From Gryllus longicercus (Eukaryota > Arthropoda > Insecta > Orthoptera > Gryllidae), in NCBI GenBank assembly GCA_038098605.1, contig JAZDUA010000120.1, forward strand, positions 1 through 64,000: 64,000 nucleotides of DNA, given 5' to 3'. The translations under genes and the position numbers were made by a program. Position 1 is the first letter of the stretch. Every line of letters begins with the position of its first letter. Below the pieces are notes generated by a model, which saw only the letters and a list, made by a program, of their open reading frames with translations, made no database searches and was not told the DNA's origin. Below are positions 10,451 to 21,624 of this stretch, piece by piece.

Positions 10451-12218
10451 ACGCCAACTGGCCAACTCAGGCGACGCGAGATGTTGTGGGAATGAGGACT
10501 GGGGTAGTGATACAATTAGTACGGTCGAATATATACTGCAATCGTATTCAATCTACCGCACTCCTTTCATTTCATTGAATGAACACAATGAGTGTGCGAC
10601 TGTGCTTTACAACTCGCAGTGTAGTTTGGAAGAGAGAAATAAAATGTAATAAATGTAAAAACAATAGTGTTATTCTCTTTTAAAAAATATAATTAAAATA
10701 ATATGTACGAAAAGCGTATGCCCGAAACGTAGCTTTTGTGTTAAATGTTCAGATGTTTTAAAAGGAATGATATTAATTGCTTATAGAACACAATGATCAT
10801 TACGATGCGAAATAAAATCAGTGTTGTTTTGCATTGTTAACTTCATCTGCAATTCAACAATGAATAGATCTCACCGTAATTATTATTACTTGTAATGTTT
10901 AAAAAAAACCTTGTTGTTCCCCGAAGTAGTTCCCTGAAGTGGCCATCCAGAAAGTTGCCGGAACGCGTGGCATACATTTGAAGCAGTGGGCGGAGTGGCG
11001 GAGGTATCTTAGCCGCAGAAAAAGCACTATCTCTCTTTCAAAAAAATACACTTATGAACTTGGATTCAATCGTTTGCGGAAAGTGGATTTGCGTCGCACT
11101 GCTACTTTTCGTGGTGGGACGTGACTGGGACCTGTGTAATAGTCGCTATAGAAATGCAAATAATGCGTCGAGCACGGCGGATCGGACATTCTCCTTCGTG
11201 CCAAAGAGAACAATGGTGCATACACGCTCCACCGGCTTTGTTGTAGGGGTGGAGCTAGACCCCTGGAGTGACGCCAACTGACAAGGTCTCCTGGAGCATG
11301 CGCGATTCTGAGTAATAACACTTAACCCGCCGCTGCGCTGTTCGACCGTCCGACGCAGTCGCGATTGGTAATTGCCAAGTGCTTGCGGCCACTCGAGAAC
11401 GCAGTTAGCGAGTGTTCAGCATGGGACTTGCATGGTGTAACGGCGTGGGTTGTTATTCGGACATACATTACGCGGATGTACATTACATTGCAAATTGGGT
11501 ATTTTATTTGTTAGTACACGGCGTTCACATGCAGAGTCAAATGCAAATGTAAAGCAATGAGACGTGTACTTAAAACAGAACATGCGGGAAAACCGAGAAA
11601 ATTGCCACCTTAATATAAGAAAATAGACGTAAGTGACATAATATGTTCCGAGAAGCTTTAGCAAAGTTTAGATTAAGTTTCATTAAAGCGAGTTTCGTGA
11701 AAATAAAATTATACCCCAAGACGCAACATTCAGAAAATAATTTAATGGAAGCCATTCCAACATTCCCTTGCAAAACTTCTGAGACTCCAGAAACGATTCA
11801 AAAAATAGCGACGTTTAATTTGTGGAAGTGTCAGTTTGTAAATCCAACAACCATGCATATTCATTCCGTGTCAGATTAGTAGAACAAATCTCCTTAAAGT
11901 AATGATATTGAGATGACAACATCTCCTTATTATACATCATAGAAAAAGTTTTCGGGGTTAGATTTCTAACCGTGAAGTCTGCCGATTCAAATATTGTCTG
12001 AGTTAAAAAACTGGATATCTGCAATTCAGAATATTCGATTTAAAATAATAGCTTCTACAGAGGACGGTGCTGTGTGGCGGCGTGCAGCTAATACAATATA
12101 ATATTTGGTAGTTAGAGATTTTTGTACTTTTGTTTTATGTTTGTACCTCTCTTATTTGCAATGCGCAGATGATCAAAAGGGGTTTGCTTTCTCCTTACAT
12201 GATTTCTTTCTGTTCCAG
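10450..12218. other. Non-coding, probably intron or upstream flank
   Basis: No exon recognised. The segment 11050-11420 has intermediate GC and several short open frames, but no homology. The end of this stretch forms a good acceptor (TTTCTTTCTGTTCCAG) for the exon at 12219. Confidence 0.45.
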
Positions 12219-12279
12219 AGAACGTGATGATTCTGACAGGAACAGTGTGTCCAGTAACGGATCCGGATGGAGACCTGAC
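12219..12279 (+). CDS. Psc: Psc-like internal exon, Ser/Asp-rich linker before RAWUL
   Basis: This is a 61-base exon between TGTTCCAG and GTAAGT. It begins with the last base of a split codon and ends in phase 0, encoding RERDDSDRNSVSSNGSGW and RPD (the first R is completed from the upstream exon). It lies where PCGF proteins have the variable linker between the RING and RAWUL domains. It is assigned to the gene because of its good splice sites and matching phase with the next exon. Confidence 0.65.
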
Positions 12280-15200
12280 GTAAGTAACGCGATGTTCGCC
12301 ACAAATGCAAATTCACATTTTCGTCTACCAGTGGACATTTACTCATTTCTCTGTTATTAAGAAAGTCTTTTCGAAAGTGATTCATTATTTTAATTATCAC
12401 AGTATCTCTATTTTTTATCAATTCCCACAAATATAAATCGATCATGTTCCTAATTCGAAATAGCAAATTATCACCGTGATACTTTTTTCTTTCTTATATT
12501 CAAAGTCGTAGTTCGTACTCTTGACGCGTATTAAAACTCACACTCTTTTTTCTTTTTTGCAGAAAATTCACATTCCTACGTAGTCACGTAACACTTAACG
12601 GAAACTTCACGTAAATCGCTATCCATTGGAGGCAAGCGCTGAATACCAAGTGATACTCCTCTACCGTACTTTTAGTGATCGGGTGATTGCCAAGATATCG
12701 CAGATATAGCATGCTAGGAATTCAGGAAGCTAGTACGTGTGGGGTCTTGTTGCAGTTCTTGGTGCAGTGTTAAGACAAAAATTACTTTCCTTGTTGGATT
12801 CAAACAAGACACACAACTTTCGATCTTAACAATCTTGTACCAATTCATAACTACAAATAAAATGTAAAATACAAAGGTTATTTTTTCCAATGTCTGTACC
12901 CGTTTTTTGACGGTAAAGAAAGAAATGAAACCAACATCATTTGATCAAAATTTACTTTCTTTGCCAAAAGCCGACTCAGAATACGTAAAGAGATCACAAC
13001 TTCAAACGTGCTTTTCCTTTCGTTAACTGTTTTTAAGAAGTCTTTCTCTATGTGTGTTTCTCTCTCTTCCTCCTTGTCTTTCTCCCTTCCCGTACCCCAC
13101 GTGTCGTGCTCACGTGTTCTGTCTGCTGTCCACAGTCGCCTCCAGGCGGGCCTGGGGGCCCTGGTGGGTCCAGTGGGCCCGGAGGCGCAGGGCCATCCGG
13201 AGGAGCGGGGCCCTCGGGCGGGCCTTCCCCGGGCCCCTCGAGCAGCGGGGGCTACTACGCCTCGGGCTCCAACTCGGAGGCGAGCCCGGGACCGGGACCG
13301 GGCCCGGACCCCAGCACCAGCGCCGGCGCCGGCGCCAATCCCGGCGCCAACCCTGACGCCAACCCCACTCCCAGCACCTCGTCAGGCGCCAGCTCGAGTT
13401 CTAACACTGGACCCGGCGACAACCCGAGCAGCAAGCACTCTCGTTTTCTCCTCTGCCCGTCGCTTGTGACGGTCAACATTCTCAAGAAGTTTCTCCGCCT
13501 CAAATTCGAGCTTCCGGAGACGCATGATGTAAGTAATTGATACTAACGAGATTCTGTAGGCCGCAGTCCCGCTTTATGGATTTTGTAGGCTGTAAGCGTT
13601 TTTGCGATGTTTTGTAGTACACACGTGTTTTATATGGGTAAACAGCAAGACGCAAATGCTTTTTCATCGTCCAAAGTTATCTTATCAAATATTAATTTAG
13701 TACAGAAGACAAAATATTCTCCAAGAAAATATTAGTTTCTGTTGTCCTATACGTCTCTTGTGAAACAGAACATTTTTGCAGCTGTATATCACGTATGATT
13801 TGTCGATAGTTAAAATCGATAGTTAGTTTATGTCCTTCTATTGTTTATTAATATACAGCGTACAAATTGTAAAATGTTTTGTATTAAAACATATAACTTT
13901 CGCAAAATGTTTTATAATAAGATATATAAAACATGGGTAGTAAATGGAATGTAAATTTAATAAATAAATAAGTGAATTACTAAAGGAAATGACCGTAAAA
14001 ATCCCATATGTATTCAATTTTAAAAGTTGTGAGATCCATAGATCATCGGATAGATCAATTAATTCTGAAAGGAAAAAACTTTACCAATTCAGTATTCTCC
14101 TGACTAATCATTGACGGAAGAATATAATATAACTTCAGGCATGAGCTTTTGATAAATAGAGACAGGTACGATGTACTGCCGAGATGGAACCAAGAGAGAA
14201 CGTTCCTCTTTCATTCTTCGGCGTGAGGCCGTGCAGTAATGAGTGGAAACCTGGGAGGCATGCAGCGCTTAGTCATGCGTTGCGTCACGCAGGGCGACCA
14301 GCGACCGGCTTCCGATGACTGGCGTCCGACGACCTGTGAGTGACGACTAGCACAGGCGGGAAAATGGGGACCGTGTCCCTCCAAATAATCCAAGAGCTTT
14401 TTTTTTCTTTTCTTCTTCTTCTATCGCAAAATATTTCATTTTTCTTAAATGAATGGTTGGATGGTCGGAACTGAAATTGGCGTTCACCTTCCCCCTTGAT
14501 ATACTTCCTGCTTCTACCCCTTGGACTACCGGCGATTGGGTTCAGAGCGATTCGATTGATTATTACGTATTTCCGGGCACGACACCTACGATCATTAGTC
14601 CCGTATGTGGAGTGCTTGTTTTATCACGGGCCGTGATAGTGTTACCCCCTGCTGGAAGGTGAGATCCAGCGCCGACCTATACCTTGGCTTGCAGGGTTTT
14701 CCTTATCGACTACCTTCCACCAGCGGGGCAGCGCCCCAGCCGGGACAAGCTCTAATCTCCTGAAAGGTCTCTCTATATGTGGTAATATAGTGCGTGTAAG
14801 AGGGTGGGTGTAAGTAAGGGGGGGATAGGTCTAGAAAGAGGACGGAAAGGTCATGCGCGGTCCGTGGTCCGTTTTTTAAGGTACTTCTCCATCTTAGCCC
14901 TTGTATACACCAGAGAGACCAAGAAAAAATCTTCCGATCTACGTTGCAACCGGCCGCTAGTAATCACATCCAGACAGCGTCTGAACTTGCCCAAGCTGGG
15001 TAGCCAGTGAAGAAAATCCTTCCACCGTCAGGACTCTAACTCTAGAACCTCTCGGTCAGAGGCTCCGCAGTGACATCACTAGAGTGACCTGAGCCACTTC
15101 TAGAAAAGGAGGACCGATCTCGGAGGATCCGGGGGCGAGAACCGCATTATCCGCGCACTTCCTGAGCACGGACGAAGCGAGATTTGGAGCACGCCCCCCC

Positions 15201-17068
15201 CCACCACCACCATCCGATCCACACTCTTTAAATCGCTTTCCGATATCATTCCGCCCCTTGGAAGCTCGTGCCCTTGGATTACCGTTCCTTCGCTCCGTTC
15301 TTCCACACACACCACACATTTCCTCATCTCAAACACCTGCAACCCTTTCCCTTCTTTCCATCGCTGTCTTTTTCCTTTCTGCTGTCCACTGCTCCCTTTT
15401 CCTTTCTGCTGTCTTTTTCCGCGGCACTAAAAAGGTGGGGAATGAAATTTGCATTTATGTAAGGTATATTGTAGCTGTTGGTGATGACGTCGTCATAAAA
15501 ATTCCAAATGTAGGATTTCTTTATCCGCATCTCGCTTTTGCTGCAATAATAGCCCGTATATCTTGTTCCGTGTCTAACATTTTCTGTTTCCAAGCACTGA
15601 TAGAATGCGAGCCTGAGTCAGAAAGCCTCAATCAACTATAATTAAAAGAAACGATTAGTGTTAATTGTATACTATTGTTATAAACGTTTTCTTCTTTGTA
15701 AAAGTCCCGTAAAGAAAACTGGCCAATCGCTCAGGAAAGAACACGCTAATCGTTAACCACGTGTGCACACAAAACAAATACTTCAAATAGTAGAAACTAT
15801 TGAAATTAAAATATATGAATTCCAGAAATTTGAAAGAACTTTTTTATTCCATACGTGTTGTTTCTGTGTTAAGCAAATTTTTGTGAAATGAGATATGATG
15901 TCAATTTGTTCCATAAATGAAATAATTTGTAAAATTGCCGTGATTTGTCCTGTCATATTCATGTTAATACATTACTTCTCTATTTTTTCTAATTGTAACG
16001 AAAGGTACTAAGGGATGTATTCTTTTAGGTGGAAATGCTGCACAAACGTGAAGTACTCTCCAATGAACTGACTCTTATGGACATCGCATATATCTATACA
16101 TGGAAAAGGGTAAGTTAATATTTTTTTTTAATTTTTGTGTTCAACGAGTAGTAGAAAATATAGTAAATGTGTGATTAACGAAGTCGGCGTCAAAGATGAC
16201 ACGTTTCAAGGCAGTTCGAACACAAAGTAACCATGAAGAAAACGAAGGTATTTCAACTATAATTAAAAGTCTTGGGCGTTGAAGTCTAAATATTATTTGC
16301 ACCAAGTTAAAATAGTACATTAAGTCATTTTGGTCAGATATTATTTGATGTATTAAAAAGTATGAGTAACAGCGTAATTATTAATCCTTCAAGTGAACTA
16401 CAGTGATGCAGAGACGTCTTTAGAATTATGTTTAACCTTTTCATTCGAAGAGTCGAATTTTGTTTTAATGAAAATAAAAGGAGAGAATGATAAGGAAACA
16501 GCTGTCATTAATGTAGCATTTGAGACCCTTTATTCAGTCACAAAAGACAAAATATGTCAGTTATTCAGATTTGTGGACATTAACCCATACGGCTCTATTT
16601 CATTCGCAATCGTTTCCCAGGATTCACAAACTTTGCTCCAAAACGCCCTTTAAACCGTAAGCTATTCAAAACTCGTACAGATTATCTCGTTTCCAATGTC
16701 CAATGCTGAAACTGAGTGGAAAACGAATACCACCCAACGCCGGCGGATCACATTTGGTAACACGAAATGGACCTGTTGGACCAGCCTTGTAGGTCGGGCC
16801 GCACTCGTGCGCCATCAATCGCAGCAACATGAGGAAAGCGAGCTGACCTTCCGCAAGAAAAAGGAAAACCGAACTTGTGCGACAGCCATCGCGATTATTG
16901 CAAAAGCCCGTCTCGGGCGCCGGCCGGCGCCGCGGCCGTCCCGTCAGCCGGCGACGACGTCGACGTGGTCGTGGACGTGGACGTGCGTGCGGCGCCTGCA
17001 GTTCGCGGGCCACCGCTCGCGGCGTCCCTCGCCCGCCTATTGTTTCCGCCGGCTACCGTCGCCGCCGT

Positions 17069-17102
<34 letters not shown>

Positions 17103-20100
17103 ACTGGTGCCGCCGCGCTACACAGACTTATTCTCTTGAATAACCAGTAGGACCGGTTTGCTGGGCGCGTCACAGGCGCTGTGCACCTTAAATTACGAAT
17201 GCTGACTTTTGTGCAGCTCTCGCGGGCGGGCTTGGGAGGGGAGGGGGATCAGACGACGATGGGGGTGACGGCGGCGGAGGCGGAGGCGACGGCATCGAAT
17301 AGTCCTCCTGGATGTTCCCAGGGCGCGGCTGTTCGTCGCGGCCACCGCCTGTGACCTCCGCCCCCAACACCAGAGCAGCCCGACACCGCCGGCGGCGCGC
17401 GTGGGAATTCGCACGGGTTCGCACGTGAACGAACGCCTGGCAACAAAACGGACGCGGGGAAGGGAATAAATGATCATTACTCTTCACTCGGAAGTACTGT
17501 GTGCTCATTTGCGCTTTCTCTGCAGACCATAAGATGTGAAAAAGATAAACAGCGCGTGTTACCGAATCAATAGGAAACAGCAATATGCTTCGATAATGAT
17601 AGTACTCATAAACGAGTTACAGGAAAATCTAAAAGGATACAAAGGCAAGTGCTTATATTATCACCGTACTACATACTTACGGGGAAAAAAGTAAAATAAG
17701 TAAGTAAAGAAACATTTTTGTAAGGCATTGATATCAAAAAAGTAGATACATCGTATTACTATATACAGGAAATTACTTCCTCTAATAGTTTTTATAATAT
17801 ATTTTCTTCAGAATTGATATTTCCCGCTTGATCTGGCCGAAATCAAGGTCCTGCGAATTTAAATAGGATATTTTGATTTTTGGGATTACTTTACATGAAG
17901 ATTTACTTTAAATTTTCAAGACTTTCAAAACGATTGCTAACATTTGTTGATTAAAATGTTTCATCCGGTGGAGGAAATGAAACATTAAAAAATGGGACAG
18001 GTTTCATTTTCGTTGAGTTGAGAATTTTTGGAAATTTTCAAACGTTTAAACGGTCGCAAATCGGTCGCTTCCTACAACTACGATGAACTGAATTTTTTCC
18101 TTAATGAAATATGTTTCAAAAATTGATCTTTAAATAATTTCATGAAGTTATTTTGAAAATTGAGTAGTTCCCGTGTAATTTTTGCTCGAAGCAAAGGCAG
18201 TTAACTTTTTTTGGCTACAATGGATCCAAATTTTTCTTTCATTTTTTTGTAAGTAAAGTAAGTCATTTTTCCTAAGTTCGTTTATGGAAATGGTGCTGTT
18301 CCATTATCGTTGAATTCTCTGAATTTTAAAAAAATTGTAAAAGTTAAAAATAAAGTAGAAGAAAATGTGCTTTTGTTGCACCACTAGTTCGGTAATGCAT
18401 TCCAGAGGTATTTCATATTGCAAAATTTGTAATGGACTTTTAAAATATCTCACTCATAACATAAAGAACTAGATTTTGTAGCACATATTTTTAAAAGCAC
18501 ACGAGAAAATCCTAACAGACGTCTCTGCGCTGATAGTCATGTTTCACAATCTAGTGTTTACACATTTTTCCTAGTAAGACTCATAGACCTGTACTTTACA
18601 TTTAATCGAAGCGATTCATCGTAAGGAATATCAGTCGCCATTTATCTTTTCATTTTTCTTTCTTTAAATGCTCTTTTGTTCTTCTGCCCACAGAACAGTC
18701 CCATGGCACTCCACTACAGGTTCTACGACGTGGATAGCATCCCTGAAGAGAACGTGCCCTATCTCCGGCCGATGTTCCCGGCATACTACCACCCGCCCAG
18801 ACTTCATACTCAAGGACCGTCCGTACCCGGACCTTCCTTTCTTCGAACGCGATTGCGGCTGCCGGGATTTGTAGCCGTAAGATTAGTCAATCCTGCGCGA
18901 GTTGAAGAAGCCGATGACAACGCACAGGGTTCAGCAGATAACGAGAATGTTGCGGATCGCAGTATTCGAGACGTTGAAAATAATTTGGACTCTCGCAAAA
19001 ATGCTAAAGATGCTAAGAAAAATGCTTCCAAAGAGGATACCAAAGAAGTTGAGAAGAATCAAGCTCCTGGCTCAAAAGGGAAGTACAGTGCTGGATGCAT
19101 TGTTAAGAAAGGCAAAAAGGCAGAAAAAAGTCACAACTCTCGCCAGGAAAGCATAAAACCTAATCCTCCAAAGAAACCAGAATGTGTGACATCTGCTGTA
19201 GAATCGTCTACGGAAGTTAATCAGGCCTCGAGCACAGTAGAGACTCCGGATTCTCAAAGTGTTGCAACTTCCACATCATCCCAAACTGAAACCTCTGTTG
19301 AATTACCTGTTTCCAGTACAAAGAAACAAAATGAAAAAGTCTGCAAGATTGAAAAGTCTAAAGAGTGTACCAAGGTGGACTCTCGAGTAAACTCTCATGC
19401 AAATGTGGTAGATGGAGAGTGGTCTGATTCAAGAATGTCTGAGAGTTGCAAGACTTCAAAAGTGGACTCGGAAGCGGACACCCACAAGCATCTTATTGAT
19501 GACCAATGGAGTGATACAGGAGCGGTTGCTGGGCGAGAAATTCGAGACAAGACAAAAAGAGAAGCCAGTGAAAAGGTGAAAGCACTTTTGAGGGAAAAAA
19601 TTAAAGCGCATTCACGAGACAGAGAGCATCCCATGAGGGAGGACATCGAGCTTAGTACTCAAGCAGATGCAAGAGCAAGTCCGGATGATGGAACGCCTAT
19701 TAGCGAGGCAGATATTGCCATTAATACCTCCCAGGTAACTGAGATACCTAGTGGCGAGTTACGAATCGACGAAGAACCAAGGGACACAGAACCTACAAGT
19801 AGCAACTGCACCAAGATCGTTGCCGCAGCAGACGCGGGCAAGGTCGTTGCTGCCGCAGACACTACAGGAAGTCCAAACGCGTCTTCCGCAAATTCACCGA
19901 CGGATTCCTTGGATGGAGCTGACATCTCTCCGGATACAAACAAGGCGAACACGCTCTCCCCGGCAGCAAACACGAGCGACGTGAGCACGCCTAGAGCTGC
20001 CACTTGCGAACGTAAAGACAAGGAACCGGAACGATCGCGTATCAGCATCGGTCTCTTAGCATCTCTGGCTCTGGAAAGGCGACCCGGCAGCGCGCCGGCC

Positions 20101-21624
20101 ACGCCCTTGCGCAAAAGGCCAGCGGGTGAGCCGCACGTTCTGCCGCGCTCGCCCTCAGTCGCCACCTCCGCCGCCGCCACGACTGACGAGAAACGCGTGC
20201 GCTTGGCGCACCGCCCGGCAGAAACGTCCATGCCTGGCCTCCTCAACATCGCTTCCAACCCCCCACCTCGCCCGGCAGTAACGCGCCTCACGCCCCACAC
20301 GCCGGCCGGCTCGGGCGCCGGCGCCGGCGCCGGCGCCGGCATCGGCACCGGCTCCGACGTCAGGACCTCGCCCGCCCGAGAAGAAAAGCGCGCCTTTCAA
20401 CCACCTTTACCGAGGGATAGCTCCGCTTACATCTCCCACCGCCCTTACAAGCGAGACTACACTGGCTCTCGCGTCACCGATCGCGGTGCGTACACGACAG
20501 TCGCAGGCCGTGCAAAGAGCCCGACAGTGTATCCTTTGGGCCATAATCGTCCACCGACGCCAGCGCCGCACCGACAAGGTTCCTCTTCACCTCCGAGGAC
20601 GACGCCACTCTACCACATGTCGAGCATGTCCAACATGCCAAACATGACGAGCAACAAGCTGTCGTCCATCCCTCGCCTAATTCAGATCCAGCCGCAAGGG
20701 CTGGGAAGCAGGGCGCCGCCGGCAGAGAAAAAGCCGCGCGTGTCCGCTCCAAGCGCTCGGCGTCGCAGAGCGGAAAGCTCCGCCACACCTCAGCAAGCCC
20801 AGCGCACAGACGGCTTCGGGGCGCTCGACCTGTCGGCGAGCACGCGCACGTCACGCCAGCCCCCTGTCGCGGACATCGCTACGATCGCACAGAACTTGGC
20901 GCGGCGCCAGATTCTCCAGCACGCAGCCGCGGCGGCGGCCGCGGCGGGCGTCTCCTCGCCCCAGCGCGGCGGCAGCGGCGGCGGTAGCGGCGGCGGAAGC
21001 TCGCCCATGAGCGTGCCGCCCCCGCGATCGCCCGCGCCCCCTCGCTCGCCCCTCTCCCCGCTCTCTCCTCTCTCGTCCCTCTCCGCCTTCCCCATGAGCT
21101 TCGCGCCCGTGCGTTCGCCGCCGCCCGCCATGCGCGTGCCGGTCACCTGCGGACCTTCGACCGCAGGCGCCTATCGGGCTCAACAGATCCCCGCGATGCA
21201 GAGGCCGTCTTCCCTGTCGTCCGCCTCCCCGTCCCCGCCAGCCGACTCAGGCAGCAGCAGTAGCAGCGGCTCTTCGACGGGGTCGGCCCGCAGCCCGCGC
21301 CTGAATCTCGGCCACAGTCCCTTGGAGATGGCGGGCGCGCCTCCCCCGTCACCGACGGCGCCGCTGTTCTACCGGACGAGGTTCGAGCTGCACCCGCCTC
21401 CTGCCTACACCGAGTGGTACAACGAGCAACTGCTCCGCTGCTTGGACAGCTTGCGGCGCGGCGAGGCTCTCGGGTCGCCCGGGGCGGCGGCTGCCGCGGC
21501 CGCGGCGGCAGCTGCCGCGGCCAGCAACCCTTTCCTTCAGTACGCCGCGGCAGCCGCCGCCGCGAACGCTGGAGGCGGCGGTGTCGGCAGTGCGGGCGCC
21601 GGCGCGGGCGCGTGCCGCAAGTAG
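12219..21624 (+). CDS. Psc: Polycomb group RING finger protein of the Psc/Su(z)2 type (PCGF), 3' four coding exons
   Basis: This is a subunit of Polycomb repressive complex 1, a nuclear complex that ubiquitinates H2A and compacts chromatin. Four exons join in phase: 12219-12279, 13136-13528, 16029-16109 and 18694-21624, giving about 1,154 residues here. Residues encoded from 13442 to about 18735 form a RAWUL domain: FLLCPSLVTVNILKKFLR, then TLMDIAYIYTWKR, then NSPMALHYRFYD. These match the PCGF signature (CPxxxTVxxLKKFLR, YTLMDIAYIYxWxR, NGPxxLxYR). Introns interrupt it after HD and after KR; each has GTAAG donors and AG acceptors. The huge low-complexity tail resembles fly Psc/Su(z)2 rather than short vertebrate PCGFs. 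The N-terminal RING exons are missing from the recognised set, so the first exon listed is internal. Psc versus Su(z)2 cannot be decided from this part. Confidence 0.85.
12280..13135 (+). other. Psc-like intron
   Basis: GTAAGT...CACAG intron of 856 bases. AT-rich apart from a pyrimidine-rich 3' end; nothing else recognised. Confidence 0.7.
13136..13528 (+). CDS. Psc: Psc-like exon: Gly/Pro/Ser/Ala insert and first half of RAWUL
   Basis: 393 bases (131 codons) lie between a strong acceptor (GTCTGCTGTCCACAG) and the donor GTAAGT, phase 0 at both ends. Roughly the first 100 codons (13136-13440) are low complexity: GGPGG, PSGG, PGPGPD and NPxAN repeats. From 13442 the sequence turns abruptly into the RAWUL fold, RFLLCPSLVTVNILKKFL through ELPETHD. 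The Cys-Pro and the LKKFL helix are the family hallmarks. Confidence 0.9.
13529..16028 (+). other. Psc-like intron within RAWUL (contains SINE copy A)
   Basis: 2,500-base intron, donor GTAAGT, acceptor TTCTTTTAG. It carries an antisense tRNA-derived SINE at about 14655-15097; the rest is AT-rich and otherwise featureless. Confidence 0.85.
14655..15097 (-). mobile_element. tRNA-derived SINE, family 1 copy A
   Basis: Read on the minus strand, the element starts with a tRNA-like head at about 15097 (A-box-like TGGCTCAGG, then CTCTGACCGAGAGGTTCTAG and B-box-like AGTTAGAGTCC). Its body matches the plus-strand copy at 38309-38657 in the same order: TTACTTACAC, then CTTGTCCCGGCTGGGGCG against CTTGTACCGGCAGGGGCG, GGAAAACCCTGCAAGCC against GGAAAACCCCACAAGCC, and GGATCTCACC against GGATCTCGCC. 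Non-autonomous, transcribed by Pol III and mobilised by a LINE in general; this copy is degraded. Confidence 0.8.
16029..16109 (+). CDS. Psc: Psc-like exon: RAWUL core
   Basis: An 81-base exon (27 codons, phase 0) between TTCTTTTAG and GTAAGT encodes VEMLHKREVLSNELTLMDIA followed by YIYTWKR. The TLMDIAYIY motif is almost invariant in PCGF proteins and fixes the identification. Confidence 0.93.
16900..17120. other. Intronic GC island with a GCC/ACC-rich run
   Basis: CpG-dense block with repeated GTCGCCGCC and CACCGCC triplets (about 17050-17100). One plus frame (through DDVDVVVDVDV) keeps fairly high GC3 to a TAG at 17148-17150, but the triplet repeats can explain this, so no exon is called. 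Confidence 0.45.
17210..17460. other. Intronic GC island
   Basis: Second intronic CpG-rich block, with G-rich runs (GGGAGGGGAGGGGG near 17231) and GGCGGAGGC repeats. No supported coding frame. Confidence 0.45.
17810..18420. repeat. Dispersed AT-rich repeat (family R), copy 1
   Basis: Shares phrases in the same order with copies at 36340-37020 and 41930-42440: TAGGATATTTTGATTTTTGG against AAGGATATTGATTTTGG, TTCCTTAATGAAAT, and near the end TTCCATTATCGTTGAATT followed about 70 bases later by CACTAGTT. No coding capacity. Probably a non-autonomous transposon family; termini not established. Confidence 0.55.
18694..21624 (+). CDS. Psc: Psc-like last coding exon: end of RAWUL and a ~970-residue low-complexity tail
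   Basis: The exon starts after TTCTTCTGCCCACAG and stops at TAG 21622-21624 (976 codons). It opens with NSPMALHYRFYD, the last RAWUL strand. Next comes a Lys/Glu/Ser-rich stretch (about 18900-19700), then a Ser/Thr/Pro/Ala-rich part with rising GC. Notable pieces are an alternating Gly-Ala run (20311-20361), poly-Ala at about 20921-20947, Gly/Ser at 20965-21003, two long poly-Ala blocks (21480-21522 and 21541-21564), an ALDLS motif at 20821-20835 resembling CtBP-binding PxDLS, and a complex segment rich in aromatic residues (21373-21465, around PPAYTEWYNEQLLRCL). In fly Psc the equivalent disordered tail compacts nucleosomes; the same role here is inference. Confidence 0.88.
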   Translation, partial: NSPMALHYRFYDVDSIPEENVPYLRPMFPAYYHPPRLHTQGPSVPGPSFLRTRLRLPGFVAVRLVNPARVEEADDNAQGSADNENVADRSIRDVENNLDSRKNAKDAKKNASKEDTKEVEKNQAPGSKGKYSAGCIVKKGKKAEKSHNSRQESIKPNPPKKPECVTSAVESSTEVNQASSTVETPDSQSVATSTSSQTETSVELPVSSTKKQNEKVCKIEKSKECTKVDSRVNSHANVVDGEWSDSRMSESCKTSKVDSEADTHKHLIDDQWSDTGAVAGREIRDKTKREASEKVKALLREKIKAHSRDREHPMREDIELSTQADARASPDDGTPISEADIAINTSQVTEIPSGELRIDEEPRDTEPTSSNCTKIVAAADAGKVVAAADTTGSPNASSANSPTDSLDGADISPDTNKANTLSPAANTSDVSTPRAATCERKDKEPERSRISIGLLASLALERRPGSAPATPLRKRPAGEPHVLPRSPSVATSAAATTDEKRVRLAHRPAETSMPGLLNIASNPPPRPAVTRLTPHTPAGSGAGAGAGAGIGTGSDVRTSPAREEKRAFQPPLPRDSSAYISHRPYKRDYTGSRVTDRGAYTTVAGRAKSPTVYPLGHNRPPTPAPHRQGSSSPPRTTPLYHMSSMSNMPNMTSNKLSSIPRLIQIQPQGLGSRAPPAEKKPRVSAPSARRRRAESSATPQQAQRTDGFGALDLSASTRTSRQPPVADIATIAQNLARRQILQHAAAAAAAAGVSSPQRGGSGGGSGGGSSPMSVPPPRSPAPPRSPLSPLSPLSSLSAFPMSFAPVRSPPPAMRVPVTCGPSTAGAYRAQQIPAMQRPSSLSSASPSPPADSGSSSSSGSSTGSARSPRLNLGHSPLEMAGAPPPSPTAPLFYRTRFELHPPPAYTEWYNEQLLRCLDSLRRGEALGSPGAAAAAAAAAAAAASNPFLQYAAAAAAANAGGGGVGSAGAGAGACRK

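Larger units (their letters stand above)
16110..18693 (+). other. Psc-like intron before the last exon
   Basis: 2,584-base intron, donor GTAAGT, acceptor CTGCCCACAG. It contains GC islands at 16900-17120 and 17210-17460 and a dispersed AT-rich repeat at about 17810-18420. An 88-codon open frame at 16393-16653 shows no homology. Confidence 0.85.

Noticed and set aside
9497..10465. 322-codon minus-strand open frame
   Set aside because: Composition changes abruptly from a GC island to a pyrimidine-rich stretch where stops are rare by chance. No domain, no splice logic, no codon bias.
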